DNA of 64,000 bases from Triplophysa rosa (Eukaryota; Chordata; Actinopteri; Cypriniformes; Nemacheilidae), in the NCBI RefSeq assembly GCF_024868665.1, contig NC_079890.1:39413773-39477772 (forward strand), in the 5' to 3' direction. The notes beneath the pieces are model-generated. The model worked only from the letters and a program-made list of their open reading frames with translations, was not told the DNA's origin and searched no databases. The translations under genes were made by a program, and so were the position numbers. Positions 1-13,100 of this stretch are shown here, piece by piece; within the stretch, counting starts at the first letter, position 1, and every line of letters starts with the position of its first letter.

Positions 1-272
1 CGGCACAACTCCTTGTCCAGGCCCTGGTAATCTCAAGGTTGGACTACTGCAATGCTCTCCTTGCTGGTCTTCCTGCAAAGGCTATCAAACCACTCCAGCT
101 GGTTCAGAACGCAGCAGCACGCCTCGTCTTCCAACAGCCCCAAAGGGCTCATGTGACGGCCCTGTTCATCTCTCTCCACTGGCTACCGGCTGAAGCCCGT
201 ATCAGATTCAAGTCACTAATGCTTGCCTACAGGACTATCACTGGATCTGCACCGGCATACTTTCACACCCTC
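1..272 (+). pseudogene. LINE (L2/CR1-like) ORF2 C-terminal fragment
   Basis: Frame 3 from the window edge encodes the post-RT region typical of L2-like LINEs, including SRLDYCNALLAGLP, LQLVQNAAARLV and LHWLPAEARIRFK. It resembles the copy at 3840-5335 more than the L2 element at 15836-21025. It is cut at about 272 by an L2 copy in the opposite orientation, and no continuation is visible after 1503. No catalytic part is present. Confidence 0.8.
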
Positions 273-489
273 TCAACTCTCAACTCAACTCAACTTTATT
301 TATATAGCGCTTTTACAATTTTCATTGTTACAAAGCAGCTGTACATGAGACACATTGACTACAAGCAAAACAATCAAAGTTGTACCTGCAAAAACAAGAA
401 AAGGTTGAAAACACAGAAGACAGACACACCCACACACAAAACACTCCACACACACAACACGCACACACACCAACACACACAGACACAGA

Positions 490-522
<33 letters not shown>

Positions 523-1503
523 ACGTACACAGACAAGTACGCACACACACACACGCTCAGTGAGAGCACACATTTAGGATAAAGGAGAGAGAAGCACAGG
601 TCAAATATAACAGATAATAAATTCCTATATGCAATATTAATTAAGTAAAACTTTAAGATTCTAAAGCAGCCCCCCCGGTCAGGCAGATAGTGCAAAAACA
701 GTATGCAAACGGTGGCGAGGAACCCAAAACTCTAATCGAGAAAAAAAACCTCAGGAGAACCCAGGCCCAACCAGGGGATTCCAGTTCCCCTCTGGCAAAA
801 GCTGCTGCCTCTGCACAAGCTCCAGAGAACTTGCACAACAAGGCTAAATAAAATAAATAAACTTAATAATAAAATAAATTATAGTTTAAGATTATCATTA
901 ATAATCTAATAGCATTTGAAATTTTGTGGTGAAGACATGTCAAGAGACCGCGTCCTTCTTTATCCAGCTCTATCATCTCAGCTCTTGTCAGGTCCCCACT
1001 TCCCATTCTCCGCTCTACCATCAGGTCAGGCCATGAACTGCATCCTGCTCGCTGTGGTAACCTTGGAACAATGAGACAAGACTGGCTGAGAGTAGAGTAC
1101 TGTTCTGTACTCTTTGATGCAACAAGTACATCAGTTGTGTTTTTGGTTCCGGTTGATCTAACTAATGCAGCCTAAACCCTCTAAAGATTTATATTATGGA
1201 AGAGTAGTGTATGCAAGATTAAAAAGATGCGTCTTTAGTCTAGATTTAAACTGACAGAGTGTGTCTGCCTCCCGGACAGTGCAGGGAAGACTATTCCAAA
1301 GTTTAGGCGCTAGATAGGAAAAGGATCTACCACCTGCACTTGATTTTGAAATTCTAGGTATTACCAACTGACAGGACGCCTGAGAGCGTAATGCACGTGA
1401 AGGACTGTAATACAAAAGGAGTTCATTCAAGTACTGAGGAGCTAAACCATGTAAGGCTTTATAGGTAATAAGCAAGATTTTAAAGTTAACGCGATGCTTT
1501 ATA
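273..1503 (-). mobile_element. 5'-truncated young L2 LINE copy
   Basis: Reverse complement of the last ~1.23 kb of the full-length L2 element (19801-21025): ORF2 C-terminus, 3' UTR, TG/CA microsatellite and GAGTT-repeat tail. By eye the two differ by only a few substitutions plus microsatellite length, for example one change each near 1186 and 334. The ORF2 remnant lies at 1194-1475 on the minus strand, is in frame and ends in NLAYTTLP like the full copy. 5' truncation and head-on insertion into another LINE are typical of target-primed reverse transcription. Confidence 0.92.
428..560. repeat. (CA)n microsatellite inside L2 3' UTR
   Basis: Interrupted CA/GT dinucleotide tract. It sits at the same place in the L2 3' UTR at 20750-20870 and 44480-44610, so it travels with the element. 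Confidence 0.9.
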
Positions 1504-2180
1504 CCCTCCTACACCCTCCTACACTCTATCACTCCATGTGTTTTCTGAAGTCCACAGTCAACGCAGCCATCTACCAGGAAATTTAAGAGCACTTCATGCC
1601 TCCTTCTGCTGACAAGTTTTATGGAGATACTGATTTCATTTTCCAGCAGGACTTGGCACCTGCCCACACTGCCAAAGGTAGCAAAAACTGGTTCAATGAC
1701 CATGGTGGTATTGTGCTTGATTGGCCAGCAAACCCGCCTGACCTGAACCCCACAGAGACTCTATGATGAGAGACACCAGACCCAACAATGCAGATGAGCT
1801 GAAGGCCGCTATCACAGCAACCTGGGCTTCCATTACACCTGAGCAGTGCCACAGGCTGATCGCCTCCATGTCACGTCGCATTGATGCAGTAATTCATACA
1901 AAAGGAGGCCCAACCAAATATTGAGTGCATAGAAATGAACATACTTTTCAGAAGCCTGACATTTCTGTTTAAAATATCCTTTTTTATTGATCTTATGTAA
2001 TATTCTAATTTTCTGAGACACTGAATTTTGGGTTTTCTTTATCTGTAAGCCATAATCATCAAAATTTCAAGAAATAAAGGTTTGAAATATTTCACTCTAT
2101 GTGTAATGAATCTATTTAATATATGGGTTTCACTTTCTGAAATGGGTGACAAAAAATATTGACTTTTTGAGATGTACCTG
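1504..2180 (+). mobile_element. Tc1-like transposon, 3' part, decayed
   Basis: Shows the Tc1 transposase hallmarks FIFQQDLAPAHTAK (around 1635-1680) and LDWPANPPDLNPTET (around 1715-1760), then the C-terminal part ending near TKGGPTKY* at about 1922. The reading frame is broken: one base is missing near 1585 and there is a disruption after NPTET near 1765. The 5' half is absent. The AT-rich 3' flank to about 2180 contains the degenerate right end. A related copy lies at 45572-46190. Confidence 0.85.
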
Positions 2181-3639
2181 TATACCATAATTGCATACAA
2201 CTATAGTTTTGTGGGTTATAATTATGCCCCCTCTTCTTTCGTGTCATTCTGTGATCCATACACACATGGCATAGGATCAAAGTTTAAGAAACGTCTATCT
2301 GAGAAGCTCAAAAACTGCATGTTACTAGTTAGTTTCAAGGGAAATAATGTTCAAATAATGTTCTCTTTTGTTTGACATATAACCCTGCGTATATGTCTAC
2401 TCTCGCAACCCCACAAAAAAAGTTCAGGCTCAGGATCTGTTTTTGCTTTAACCCATGTATGCAAATTAGCCCCCCCCCCCCTCGTCAGAACAAATGCAAC
2501 TCTGAACCAGTTGATGGAAACATTATGGATGACCACACACTTGGGTGAAATGACCAGATGGTGAAATTTCTTTTACACTTGCGGTGTAGTATTGATGTTC
2601 CTGTTTGCAGTGCCTGTCAAACCAAACCCTTCACACTGAATCTCACCGAAGGTTCACTTCACAGGGCATTTAAGGTCGACTGACGCAGTGCTAAAGAAAT
2701 TTCGCTACAGCAGTTTTCTTTTCCACGTGTGGTTTGCATGTGCTGATTTGAATCTGTCACACCACATTCAGCAGCGAGGACCAATGTATCACTTACAGTT
2801 TAATGTCAAAAACACTTTTTAGATTTTTGTGTTCAGTTTGCATGCGGATTGTTTCTTTTTTGTATTTTCTTACACAAACCCAGCCCAACATGAGTATTAT
2901 GTTCTTTCTGGCTGTTATGAGAAGGGTTATCTGTGTCTGATCTGGAATGTTTGATAGCTGCTGAGCTGTTAATGGTGTTAACTTTATTAAATAAATCGGA
3001 TGACAGAACACTGGAGAGATGCATGTTTGACCTATTTAACAATAGCAAAGACAAATAATAAATCCTTTTTGTTTGTTTTGTTTTATGTACAAACACTGAA
3101 TCCTAAATTAGAATCGATCATCTTAACAAAACAGATCTAAAAAAAATGTTTTTACGGGACACTAGAAAGTCAGGTCATTTTAATTAGCATCTTCCAAGGA
3201 TTTTGCAGAAAACCCTTCTTCGTGTTTTAAAGACTTGAGTTTGGGTTAGTTTTGTTTGGTCATTGGGCTGGTTTTGTTATGAAGATCTGGCAACCCTGTA
3301 ACCGCAGTGCATTGTTTCCAGTCAAGCGCTGATCAGTCTGTGCAGAGCCGCATGTGTTCAAAACATCTCATGCCTGTCACCTGTTACATAAAAACAAAAA
3401 ACTAAACCTAGATTATAAATAATCAATGCTCGAACTAAAGCATTAAATCTCATAAGAGATCATCTAACAAACATCATTCAGTATTGAGAGAGCCGCTGAC
3501 TCCCAGACATGTTTGATGTTAGCATATTGATGTTAGTTCAATAATTTTTTACACAATGAACTGTATTTATATGCAACATGAAAGTATGGTAATTTTAGAA
3601 ACAGAAATGAATGAACACAACCCTACAGACATCTGATTC
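2181..3639. other. No gene; repeat-derived intergenic DNA
   Basis: No convincing exon seen. Parts of 2545-2960 resemble 37530-37680 and 31290-31390 (for example the run before TCTGATCTGGAA at 2936 and 31377), so this is low-copy paralogous sequence. A C-homopolymer run lies at 2470-2480. Confidence 0.5.
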
Positions 3640-3839
3640 AATAAGGAGGTTCAACCAACACCGAGTTAAAATGTGAACTCTGAGTTTTGTTGAAGGAGAA
3701 GCATTTTGTTCCAGCTGAAGTCAACTGAAGCACGTAAGTGTAATTGATTAATCTTATCTTATTGAGTTTAAAGCAGTGTCGTTGCTTTGTTTGGCGTGTC
3801 CTGCCATTTTTCTTCGTAAAGAAAACGACCACCATCAGC

Positions 3840-5335
3840 AGTCAGTTCCCTGTGCCGCCGCCTCTTGTTCACGCCCAAACCCCCGACACATGCTCATTCC
3901 CCTCTTTCTCTCTCCTATCTCAAGATGATGTCTCCAAGGTCATGTCTTCTAACCACCCAACTACCTGCCCGCTAGATCCCATCCCCACTCATTTCCTTCA
4001 GGCCATCTCTCCATCGGTTGTTCCCGCTCTGACCCACATTGTCAACTCGTCTCTCACCACTGGTACATTTCCCACAGTCTTCAAAGAGGCCCGTCTCTGG
4101 AGTGGTGATACAATGGTTCAGATCTTACCTCACAGGTAGGTCATTTAGAGTATCCTGGAGAGGAGAGGTCTCTGAGTCCCAACATTTCGACACAGGGGTG
4201 CCTCAGGGCTCAGTGCATGGTCCGTTGCTATTTTCTATATACATGACATCCCCTGTCATTTGGAAACATGTCTTTTCCTATCACTGCTACACAGATGATA
4301 CACAACTCCACCTGTCATTTCAACCTGACGATCCGACTGTTTCTGCACGCATTTCAGCATGCCTAGCCGACATCTCGCTCTGGATGAACGACCATCACCT
4401 GCAGCTGAACCTTGCAAAAACAGAACTGCTTGTAATCCCGTCCCACCCTAGGATCCATCACAACTTCTCCATTCAACTGGGCTCATCAACCATCACATCT
4501 TCCAGAACGGCCAGAAACCTGGGAGTGGTGATCGACGATCAGCTTAACTTCACTGATCATGTTGCCAGCACCACCCAGTCCTGTAGATTCATCCTCTACA
4601 ATATTAGGAAAATTAGACCCTTCCTATCAGAGCATGCTACGCAAGCCCTAGTCCAGGCTCTTGTTCTGTCCAGACTGGACTACTGCAATGCGCTACTGGC
4701 TGGACTTCCAGCTTGCACAACCAAACCTCTACAGATGATCCAGAATGCGGCGGCAAGAGTGGTCTTCAATGAACCGAAGAGAGCGCACATCACTCCTCTC
4801 TTCACTAAGTTACATTGGCTCCCTATAGTCGCTCGCATCAAATTCAAGACTCTGCTCCTGGCCTACAAGACCACCACTGATTTGGCACCCGCTTACCTTC
4901 ACTCACTAATGCAGACTTATATACCCGCCAGATCCCTACGCTCTGCAAACGAACGACGTGTTGTGGTGCCATTCCAAAAAGGTAAAAGATCTCTCTCACG
5001 TACCTTCTCTGGATCGGTTCCACATTTATGGAATGATCTGCCTGCTGCTACAAGATCATCAGATTCTGTGGCCATCTTTAAGAACCGTCTGAAAACACAT
5101 CTCTTCCGTCAACACCTGACCGATCATTTCTGACTTCTATCTCTTCTCTACTCTTTCAAAAACAAAATAGCTCTGTATACTGTACTGTGGTAGGGTATAT
5201 GAGACCAGTTTTCTTTCAGTGCACTTATGCTTTTTGTTGTCCTTATGTTGTTCCAATGGCTTCCATTGTTTCCCTCATCTGTAAGTTGCTTTGGATAAAA
5301 GCGTCTGCTAGATGACTAAATGTGAATGTATGTGA
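3840..5335 (+). pseudogene. LINE (L2/Rex-like) ORF2 with internal deletion
   Basis: Two overlapping frames (3744-4139 and 4039-5133) encode the start of an RT domain (DPIPTHFLQAISPSVVPAL) and then its later part (GVPQGSVHGPLLFSIYM, LNLAKTELLV, SRLDYCNALLAGLP). The block with the first catalytic Asp of RT is deleted near 4090, and the catalytic box reads YTDD instead of YADD (about 4285), so it cannot be active. The 3' end has the TGGATAAAAGCGTCTGCTA tail common in fish L2-like elements. It appears inserted in an older Harbinger-like sequence, because 3640-3700 and 5340-5430 share GAGTTttGGTT-type motifs. Confidence 0.85.
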
Positions 5336-5439
5336 AATGTCTGAGTTGATTTATACCAAGATGCAAAACTTTGAGTTTTTGGTTTCAGAACAGCTGATTT
5401 GAGTTAGTTCTATCAACTCTGGGTTGGCTTACATTAAGT

Positions 5440-6474
5440 TAAGCGCTTGCACCACAACTACGACAATCCATGACATTCATACAAAATGTCCACATGTTTG
5501 AAACATTATTTCTAACACCATCAACAAGAACACAATAAGCTACTACAATGAAACACATACGTTATACAATAATTCTACACGAGATTGATGTTTGAAATGG
5601 CTTTTTGTACTATACCTTAATGTATTATTATAACTCACACATGTAAGATCTGAAAAGTAGCCTTATTTAAGAATATGACGTTTTCACGCGTAACCATAGC
5701 AAATCACACTCCAAGACTCTAGGTGGCATGACTTCATCTAAGAATGCAAGCTCTGCCCCTCCTTTCTGTGGCTGCTGTTCAGAAACTTCTGTTCAGAATC
5801 TGTTGCTGCGGTTCTGCAGCTGGATATTATTGTCCTCCCTAGAAAACTACCATTTGCGAGAAACACCCAACTGGTTTATTGGTTAAATAACTTTGTTTTT
5901 ATCTGAGGATTACGTTTTCAACAAAATAGCTCCTTTTCCGTATGAGGCGCAAAGTAATTTCATTTGTTTAAAGTGGAGCTATCATGCCACGTCATGCATT
6001 CTGACTTCTTTACACTATTAAACGTGCTGGCTTCTCATGCTTAACATGGTCAACTTGTTATAAAACTAGTTGGACGTATGACGTAGTATTCTGTATGTGA
6101 TACACTTCCCCAGCACTCCAACTTGATTCGGAAAGTTTCTCCAAATGCTTTAGAATGCTCTTGGGTACTATGATGTCATAGAGCGATCGGTCTGCGATGA
6201 ATGTTGAATATGCCTATGAAAATAAACAGGACATTCACGTCATTCTTGTCGTCGGAGACTCTGGCCAATAGCAGCAGCTGCTGGAGTGACTGTGGTAGCG
6301 CCGTTGTTTGGTAGTTTCTGATCAGTCACGCGTAGAAACTTTGTCTAGAAACCCCTTCTGATTAAAATTAGTGCTCAAACACAACTAATCAGCCCACCGC
6401 TGTTGTTGTACCCAGCCATGATTGTCCAAACAACGTCATTCAGTACTGAGAAGTCTGCGGAACGTTTGTGGTAG
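5440..6474. other. No gene; decayed interspersed repeats
   Basis: No ORF or splice structure supports a gene. The stretch from about 5960 resembles common cyprinid MITE-type sequence, but I cannot fix its ends. Confidence 0.4.
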
Positions 6475-6697
6475 TTAAAGGCGGGGTGTCCGATTTCTCT
6501 TAGCCGTTGTTGATGTTCAAATCACCAAAACAAACACACCCCTACTCCCATCTGTCGCTTTCGTCAGCGCTCGGCTCGGCTAATGTCCGTCCTGTGCACT
6601 GTGCACCTTACTGCTGATTGGATACAAGGTTGTTTTGGTACTCTGCCCGACTCAGTTGTCTAAAGCGTAATTCAGAAATCGGTTACCCCGCCTTTAA
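6475..6697. mobile_element. TTAA-bounded MITE (piggyBac-like ends)
   Basis: Begins TTAAAGGCGGGGTGTCCGAT and ends in the near inverse ATCGGTTACCCCGCCTTTAA, about 24-bp terminal inverted repeats with TTAA at both edges. At 223 bp it has no coding capacity. TTAA target duplication is the piggyBac signature; family assignment is inference. Confidence 0.75.
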
Positions 6698-7185
6698 GTG
6701 CCTTGAATCTCAGAGAAAAAGTGAGTATTTTTCTGTAGAGTTAACTTCTACACCTTGAACTGTTTCCTTATTCAAACAGTTCTAAACAGTTTGTATCATA
6801 CAGTATGTTAAGCAATTGCAAAACTAGAAAGAACGCTACCATACTGCTGATGACCGATCTTCTGGCATTTACTTGAAAGGTAAGGTCCTTGTTTTTATTT
6901 GCAGTTTTGCATTCGTACCTGATTTGATTTGTAAATAAGCCTTAAAATGACAGCCGGAGGTGTTCTGAGAAAAGTTTTTCTAGGAATCCGATGACATGTG
7001 GAATATATTCAGAAAACTACCAATGAGGGTTGAGAGTGAAATGTCCAGATGGATGTGTTGATGTATTGCTAGAAGAGTGAAGAAGAGAGGAGTGAAATCT
7101 TCATGTGTAAGTTCTGCTCATAACCCAGAAGAAACTCAATTCTCTTCTCTTCTCCTTTCTCATATTCCTTTTGTTCAGCAGAGAC

Positions 7186-10100
7186 ATGGACAAACTCATT
7201 CATCTGATCTTACTCTCTGGTGAGTACACCTCACATCATCATCTCAACATCATACATGCTGTCAGTCATTCTTCATTCAGATCTTTAACACTACTTTTTA
7301 AAAATTAACTACTGTATATTAAAAGACATCTATGTAAATACTTGATTTTTTTTACAACAGGTCTTGTTTCCATTCCGAGTAGTTTAGAAGGTAAAAGTTC
7401 TTGACACATTCACAAATGTAGAATGATTTATAGTTGTGAAAGAAGTTGATTTGGAATTGATTATTGTTCATGTTTGTGTTTCCCCATCATGCTGTTCAGT
7501 CTTTTAAGACCTTTTACTGAGATTATATTGAAAATATTCTAATGAAATATTTTGTGGATCTTGACATCTTTCAAGAATGTCTTTGTGTTGAAAAGTTTTA
7601 ACATTTTACCCAGAACTCATGTCTGTGTTCATACTTTGTTCACATGAGACTTCGAGCAGTTATAAGGTGACTAGACCGATGTTTAAAAATCTGTGAATTG
7701 AATCGGTGCATTAAGGGATTCTTTAAATTGTGGATTGGGGCTGTGAGTCTTCAAGACCCCAAAGAGAGCATGAGGGTTAAAAACAAACAATCAAATGGTT
7801 ATTAGTAGACTATCACAGATGTGTTGACATCTCCAGACTGACTGATGGACTGTTTTATAGAGAATCTAGCGTTGAAAGGAACAGCTACACAATCATCCAC
7901 ACATTACACCTGGGCAGCTCAGAATGCCATAGACGGTCTAAGATACGGAGCAGGTTCAGCGGCATACTGCTGCATTACAGGATATGAAAGTAACCCATGG
8001 TGGAGGCTGGATCTGCTGCAAAATTATGAGATCAGTACAGTCATCATCACTGCTAGATCAGACTGCTGTTTGGATCAAACCAACGGAGCAGAGATCCGTA
8101 TTGGAAACTCACTGGAAAACAATGGAAACAACAATCCCAGGTGAAGCAAATCACTTGAACACTTTTCATTGATTGATTTACACACCTCTATAGTGATTCA
8201 TTGTTTTTTTCTATGTAGATGTGCTGTAACTTCTGGTTTTCTAGCTCGTCGTACTATCACTTACTCGTGTGGTGTAATGGAGGGACGTTATGTGAATGTG
8301 ATCCTGTATGGACGTACATCTCATCTCTCTTTGTGTGAGGTGGAGGTCTATGGAACAGGTAAATTCTGACACACAATTCTCTACCATTTGATAGAACTGC
8401 AAATTAAATTTGATTTGCAGAATTGCTTGTTGGAACTGAATTTTAGGCATCATTTAAAAGGTATGAATTTTATTTGAGTGAACAGTACTCAAGAACGCCT
8501 TTGTGTTGAGGACTTTTTAAATGGAGGCGTTCTTTTTTATAACTAGTTCACATTAAACACAGATCAGTCATGTAGCTTTAAACAGAAAGTTAGATGTTAA
8601 AGCGATATTTCAGTTTTACTCACCCTTAAGGCATCCTAACTGAATATGACTTTCTTCTTGAAGAACAATGCCGTCGGAGTTATATTACCATTTATCTGGA
8701 AGAACTTCTTTGCTAGAATGGGAGTGGGTGGGGGTCAGTTTTTTAAAGCACCAAAAGTGCATCCATCGATCCAAGAACTGCTCGACACGAGCAGTTTCTG
8801 AAGCGAATCGATGCGTTTGTTTAAGAAAAATATCCATATTGACGGCGCTATTAACGATAATGTCTAACATCCGCTGCAGGTGAACGAATGGCGCAGGCGT
8901 GACGTAAGTTCCTTTGACGAACACAGCATTTTTCTTTTTCAGCCAATGGGACACCTTTCATCACCATCATTTGTCAAAAAAAGAAGTCTCTGGTTCGCCT
9001 GCAGTGGGTGTTAGGCATTATCGTTAATAGCGCTGTCAATATGGATATTTCTCTTAAACAAACGCATCGATTCACTTCAGAAGACCTTTGTTAAGACCAC
9101 GGAGCCGTGTCGAGCAGTTCTTTGATCGATGGATGCACTTTTTGGAGTTTTAAAAAACTGACCCTCACCCATTCTACCAAAGAAGTTCTTCCCGATAAAT
9201 GGTAATATAACTCCTACTGCATTGTTCTTCAAGAAGAAAGACATATTCACTTAGGATGCCTTGAGGGTGAGTAATTCATGACAGAATTTTCATTTTTGGA
9301 TGAAGTATCCCTTTAAATAAACTGTTGTTTAAGTGTTGAGATGAGCTGTTGGTCTAGACTCTTCACCTTCACTGGGCATAAATTAAGATGGGGCAGATTC
9401 TGGGTCGTATGCCTGGCTGTATGACTGATCTAACTCTTACTCTAGACAGCACTAGGTAACATTCAAATGACTGAACACATGCAGAACACTTGGCGAAGTG
9501 TCCTTGTGTGATTTAGCCTGAAGGTGGCGCACTGCTACTGTTTTTGTCATGCTGGTTTACATCATGTATAGAACAATGTCATACAATATACATTAGAATG
9601 TATTGTGTTTAAAAATTGATTGTGTAATGTGGTGTAATTAAAAATATCTTATTAACAGCCAATAAGAGCATAATTTGTTCATAAGACATTTTAAATCTAT
9701 ACGTTCATAAACTCACGACGTTCAGTACAGTCTCACAGAATCTCTGAAATCAGTCATTTGATCGTTATTAAAAACTGAATCGCTGTCTGGGCATCTGGGA
9801 TGATGTCATGGAGATCAAGGATGGAGGTTTTCAGGTAGTTTTACAGCATGCAATGAGCTGTATATTAGCATTTATTTTGATTTATTTATTATGATACTTT
9901 TGAAAACGTTTTTTTAACCAGTTAATCTACAGTTTTTATGGTAAAAATAACATTCCAGCAAACACAGTACCTCCTAAAGACGTCTCCAGTTAGTCTTCAT
10001 ATGGTCAGCATGACATTAATTTGAGACCATATTCTGGAGACGTCTTAGTAAAGTTCTACTTTTTTTTAGATCTTGGCCAAAGTCCCATAAATGTTGTGGT

Positions 10101-13100
10101 CACGTCCTCAAACAACGTTGTGACTTAATCCCATGTGGAATGTTGTGTTGGGACGTGGTATACTGGTCTTAACCTGGACACTGGTACACATCGTGTCGTT
10201 TTATTCATGAATCTGGTCATTTCTATTGTGTTAAATGCAAAAAAAATGACCAGAGTAAAATCTGTTATAATGTCAAGACGAATGCTATGAATCTGATTTC
10301 ACAGCTATTAAACTGGAGTTCAGTCAAATACACCAATTTAAACTGTTTCTATTTATTTAATGCATGCGTCTGACATGTCCTTGCTCTGACATACTACTTT
10401 AGCTGTTTATTTATATTCTTTAGTTATCATTACATATGTGAGACTAAACATATATTTTAGTGGTTTTCGGTCGATTTGCCGTGTTTAAATGAACGGACCC
10501 TGATGTGTGAGTGTAACCGTCGAAGCTTTTCATTGTGTAACAGACATCCTAAGGCAACAATATTACATAAATCTTAAGATAATGTTTATTCATCTGTCAA
10601 TAAATATCTAAATTTTGTTGAAGTCTTTGATTCTTTATGTCATTTACTTCAGTATCTAAATAAAATGTCTGATTCTGTGTGCAGTTTTATCAATCGTTAT
10701 ACTGTGTTTTATACATACTTGAATAGACAATTACTGCACACAAGTTACAAACTGCACCTTTTAAGGGACAAATTCAATCATAAATTATTTTAATCATCAA
10801 TGTGAGATTCACAAAAATGGGAATGGCAAAGTTACGTCACTGGAACTAATATGGTCCGGTCCAGATATGTCCTCACAATGAAACTGTGTTAACCTTTTTT
10901 TGTTAAACACGCCAAGCTGACATGGCATTCAAAAAGAAAAAGTAACACATTTTTATCATCATCATCATCATTAACTTTTTGCATAGTCTTCAAGGTGTAT
11001 ACATGTAAACATCAAATGTATATATTCACACTATATTTTTAGAGAACGTGGCATTGAAAGGAACAGCTTTGCAGTCATCCACATATAACACCTTTGGAGC
11101 TAAGAATGGCTTGGATGGTGTAAGATACGGAGCAGGTGAAGCGGCGTACTGCTGCATTACAGGATATCAAAGTAACCCATGGTGGAGGCTGGATCTCCTG
11201 TATAATTATGAGATCAGTACAGTGATCATCACCGCTAGATCAGACTGCTGTTTGGATCAAACCAACGGAGCAGAGATCCGTATTGGAAACTCCCTGGAAA
11301 ACAACGGAAACAACAATCCCAGGTGAAATTATTCAGGTGAATCGATTGATTGATTAAACACCTCTATAGAGATTCATTGATTCTCTCTCTCTCTCTCTAG
11401 ATGTGCTGTGACTTCTGGTTTTCTAGCTGCTCACACCATCACTTACTCGTGTCATGGGATGGAGGGACGTTATGTGAATGTGGTCATAGCTGGACGTGCA
11501 TCTTATCTTTCTCTGTGTGAGGTGGAGGTCTATGGAAAACGTAATTTCTGACATCTAATTCTGTACAGTAAGGTAGAACTTAGATCTTAGTGGAATTTTC
11601 ATAGCTTTTTACAATTATTAGTTTTAATCAAATCAAAATTGATTCCAACTGTATGATTACTGATCATCATTTTAAAATAGCTTTGTGGGGAGCTTGAGTT
11701 TCTATTTTCTCTATTCCTATTTGTGAGTGTTTCGAACATGTTCTTTCTGCGTTGATTGTTTTCATTTGCCCTCTTGTAATGGTTTTGATTATCAGTGTTT
11801 TGATTTGTATGTGATTGTCGAATTGGCGTTTCCTGTGTTTCAGGGCATATAAAAAAGTATTTTCTGACGCTGAAATTCTCCTCCAGTGTTGATGCAGTCG
11901 CAGTGCGCGACAAAATCCTCCATCAGGTGAGAAAAAAAGAGTCTTAAATGTCCGTAACTCAGACAGTTTCTTCATATCTCATGCTAATCTTGAGTACTTA
12001 CAGAATAGTATCGCACTCTTTCAATATCCATAGAGTTTTTAGTTTGATCACATTTATAAAAGACAGATACAGCTGTACGATTATTTCCGGAAACATACGG
12101 CGCGTGCGGGGGGGATTGGGGCAGAACTAAAGCACGTGCGCACCCATTGCCAACAAAACACAGACACATGACTTAGTTTCACTTACCGCGTGCGGTTCAT
12201 GTCTGCCATCTTTTAGCACTGGGACCGCGCCATCTATCAGTTTCAAACCATCACCAAATCCAGCGTTATATGCACCGTTTATTAATGCAATATTAATTCA
12301 TCGTACAGCAGTAGCCTAGTTTCGGTTCACAACGTGAACGATCTTTGCTTGGAGACAGATATGCCTGTAAGTTTATTTACTATCTGTAAGCGTTCATATT
12401 ATGTGTTAACATAATATTGATTCTTGGAAGTTAAACTGTGATCGATATAATGATAGTGAGAGAAAGTCCCATCGCATCACATGTACACCCTCATAAATAT
12501 ATGAGATGAGTGATGATGAGAGAATGAGAAATGACAGTATGTTTCATGTTGAAATCTTTGATGAATTTTAGCTGCAGTCTGCTCTGGCATCACACATCTC
12601 TGATTTTAATCTGTCCTGGACACAACTACCCAAGAAAGAGAAGCAGAAACAGCAGGACAGAGGCGAGTACACACACTGGTTTTGAACAAACATCACAAAC
12701 ACATCTGACCGAAGATGCAACCTGTCGTGTTTAAATCGGTTACAAGCATAATTCTTCATGATTGACTAAACGCTAAGTATGCGAGATTGACAACATAAAA
12801 GCTTACAACAACTATGTTTATGAGTTTAAGATGTCTGTGAATGCACACCGGTCTGTCACTGTGGGGACATTTCCACGGCCCTAACTACATCATCTTTTCC
12901 AGGCTAGGAGTTACAGACAGTTTTAAAGGCGCTACAGTTCAAACAAAATAAAAAAAAAGAACTGCTATGATGTCATTTTAAACACAATCAGTGCAATTTG
13001 AGTTAGTTTGCTGTGGGAAAGTTGCTCTGGCTGTTAAACACCTTTGATCTGCCATTACTCTATAATGCAATAGGATTTTATACCAACATACTAGTTTTCA

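Noticed and set aside
300..695. Cys/Val-rich ORFs across CA repeats (also 20610-20997 and 44375-44623)
   Set aside because: They are translations of the L2 3' UTR microsatellite.
12568..12759. Possible coding exon around 12570-12760
   Set aside because: Short frames on both strands without splice phase agreement with the lectin gene.
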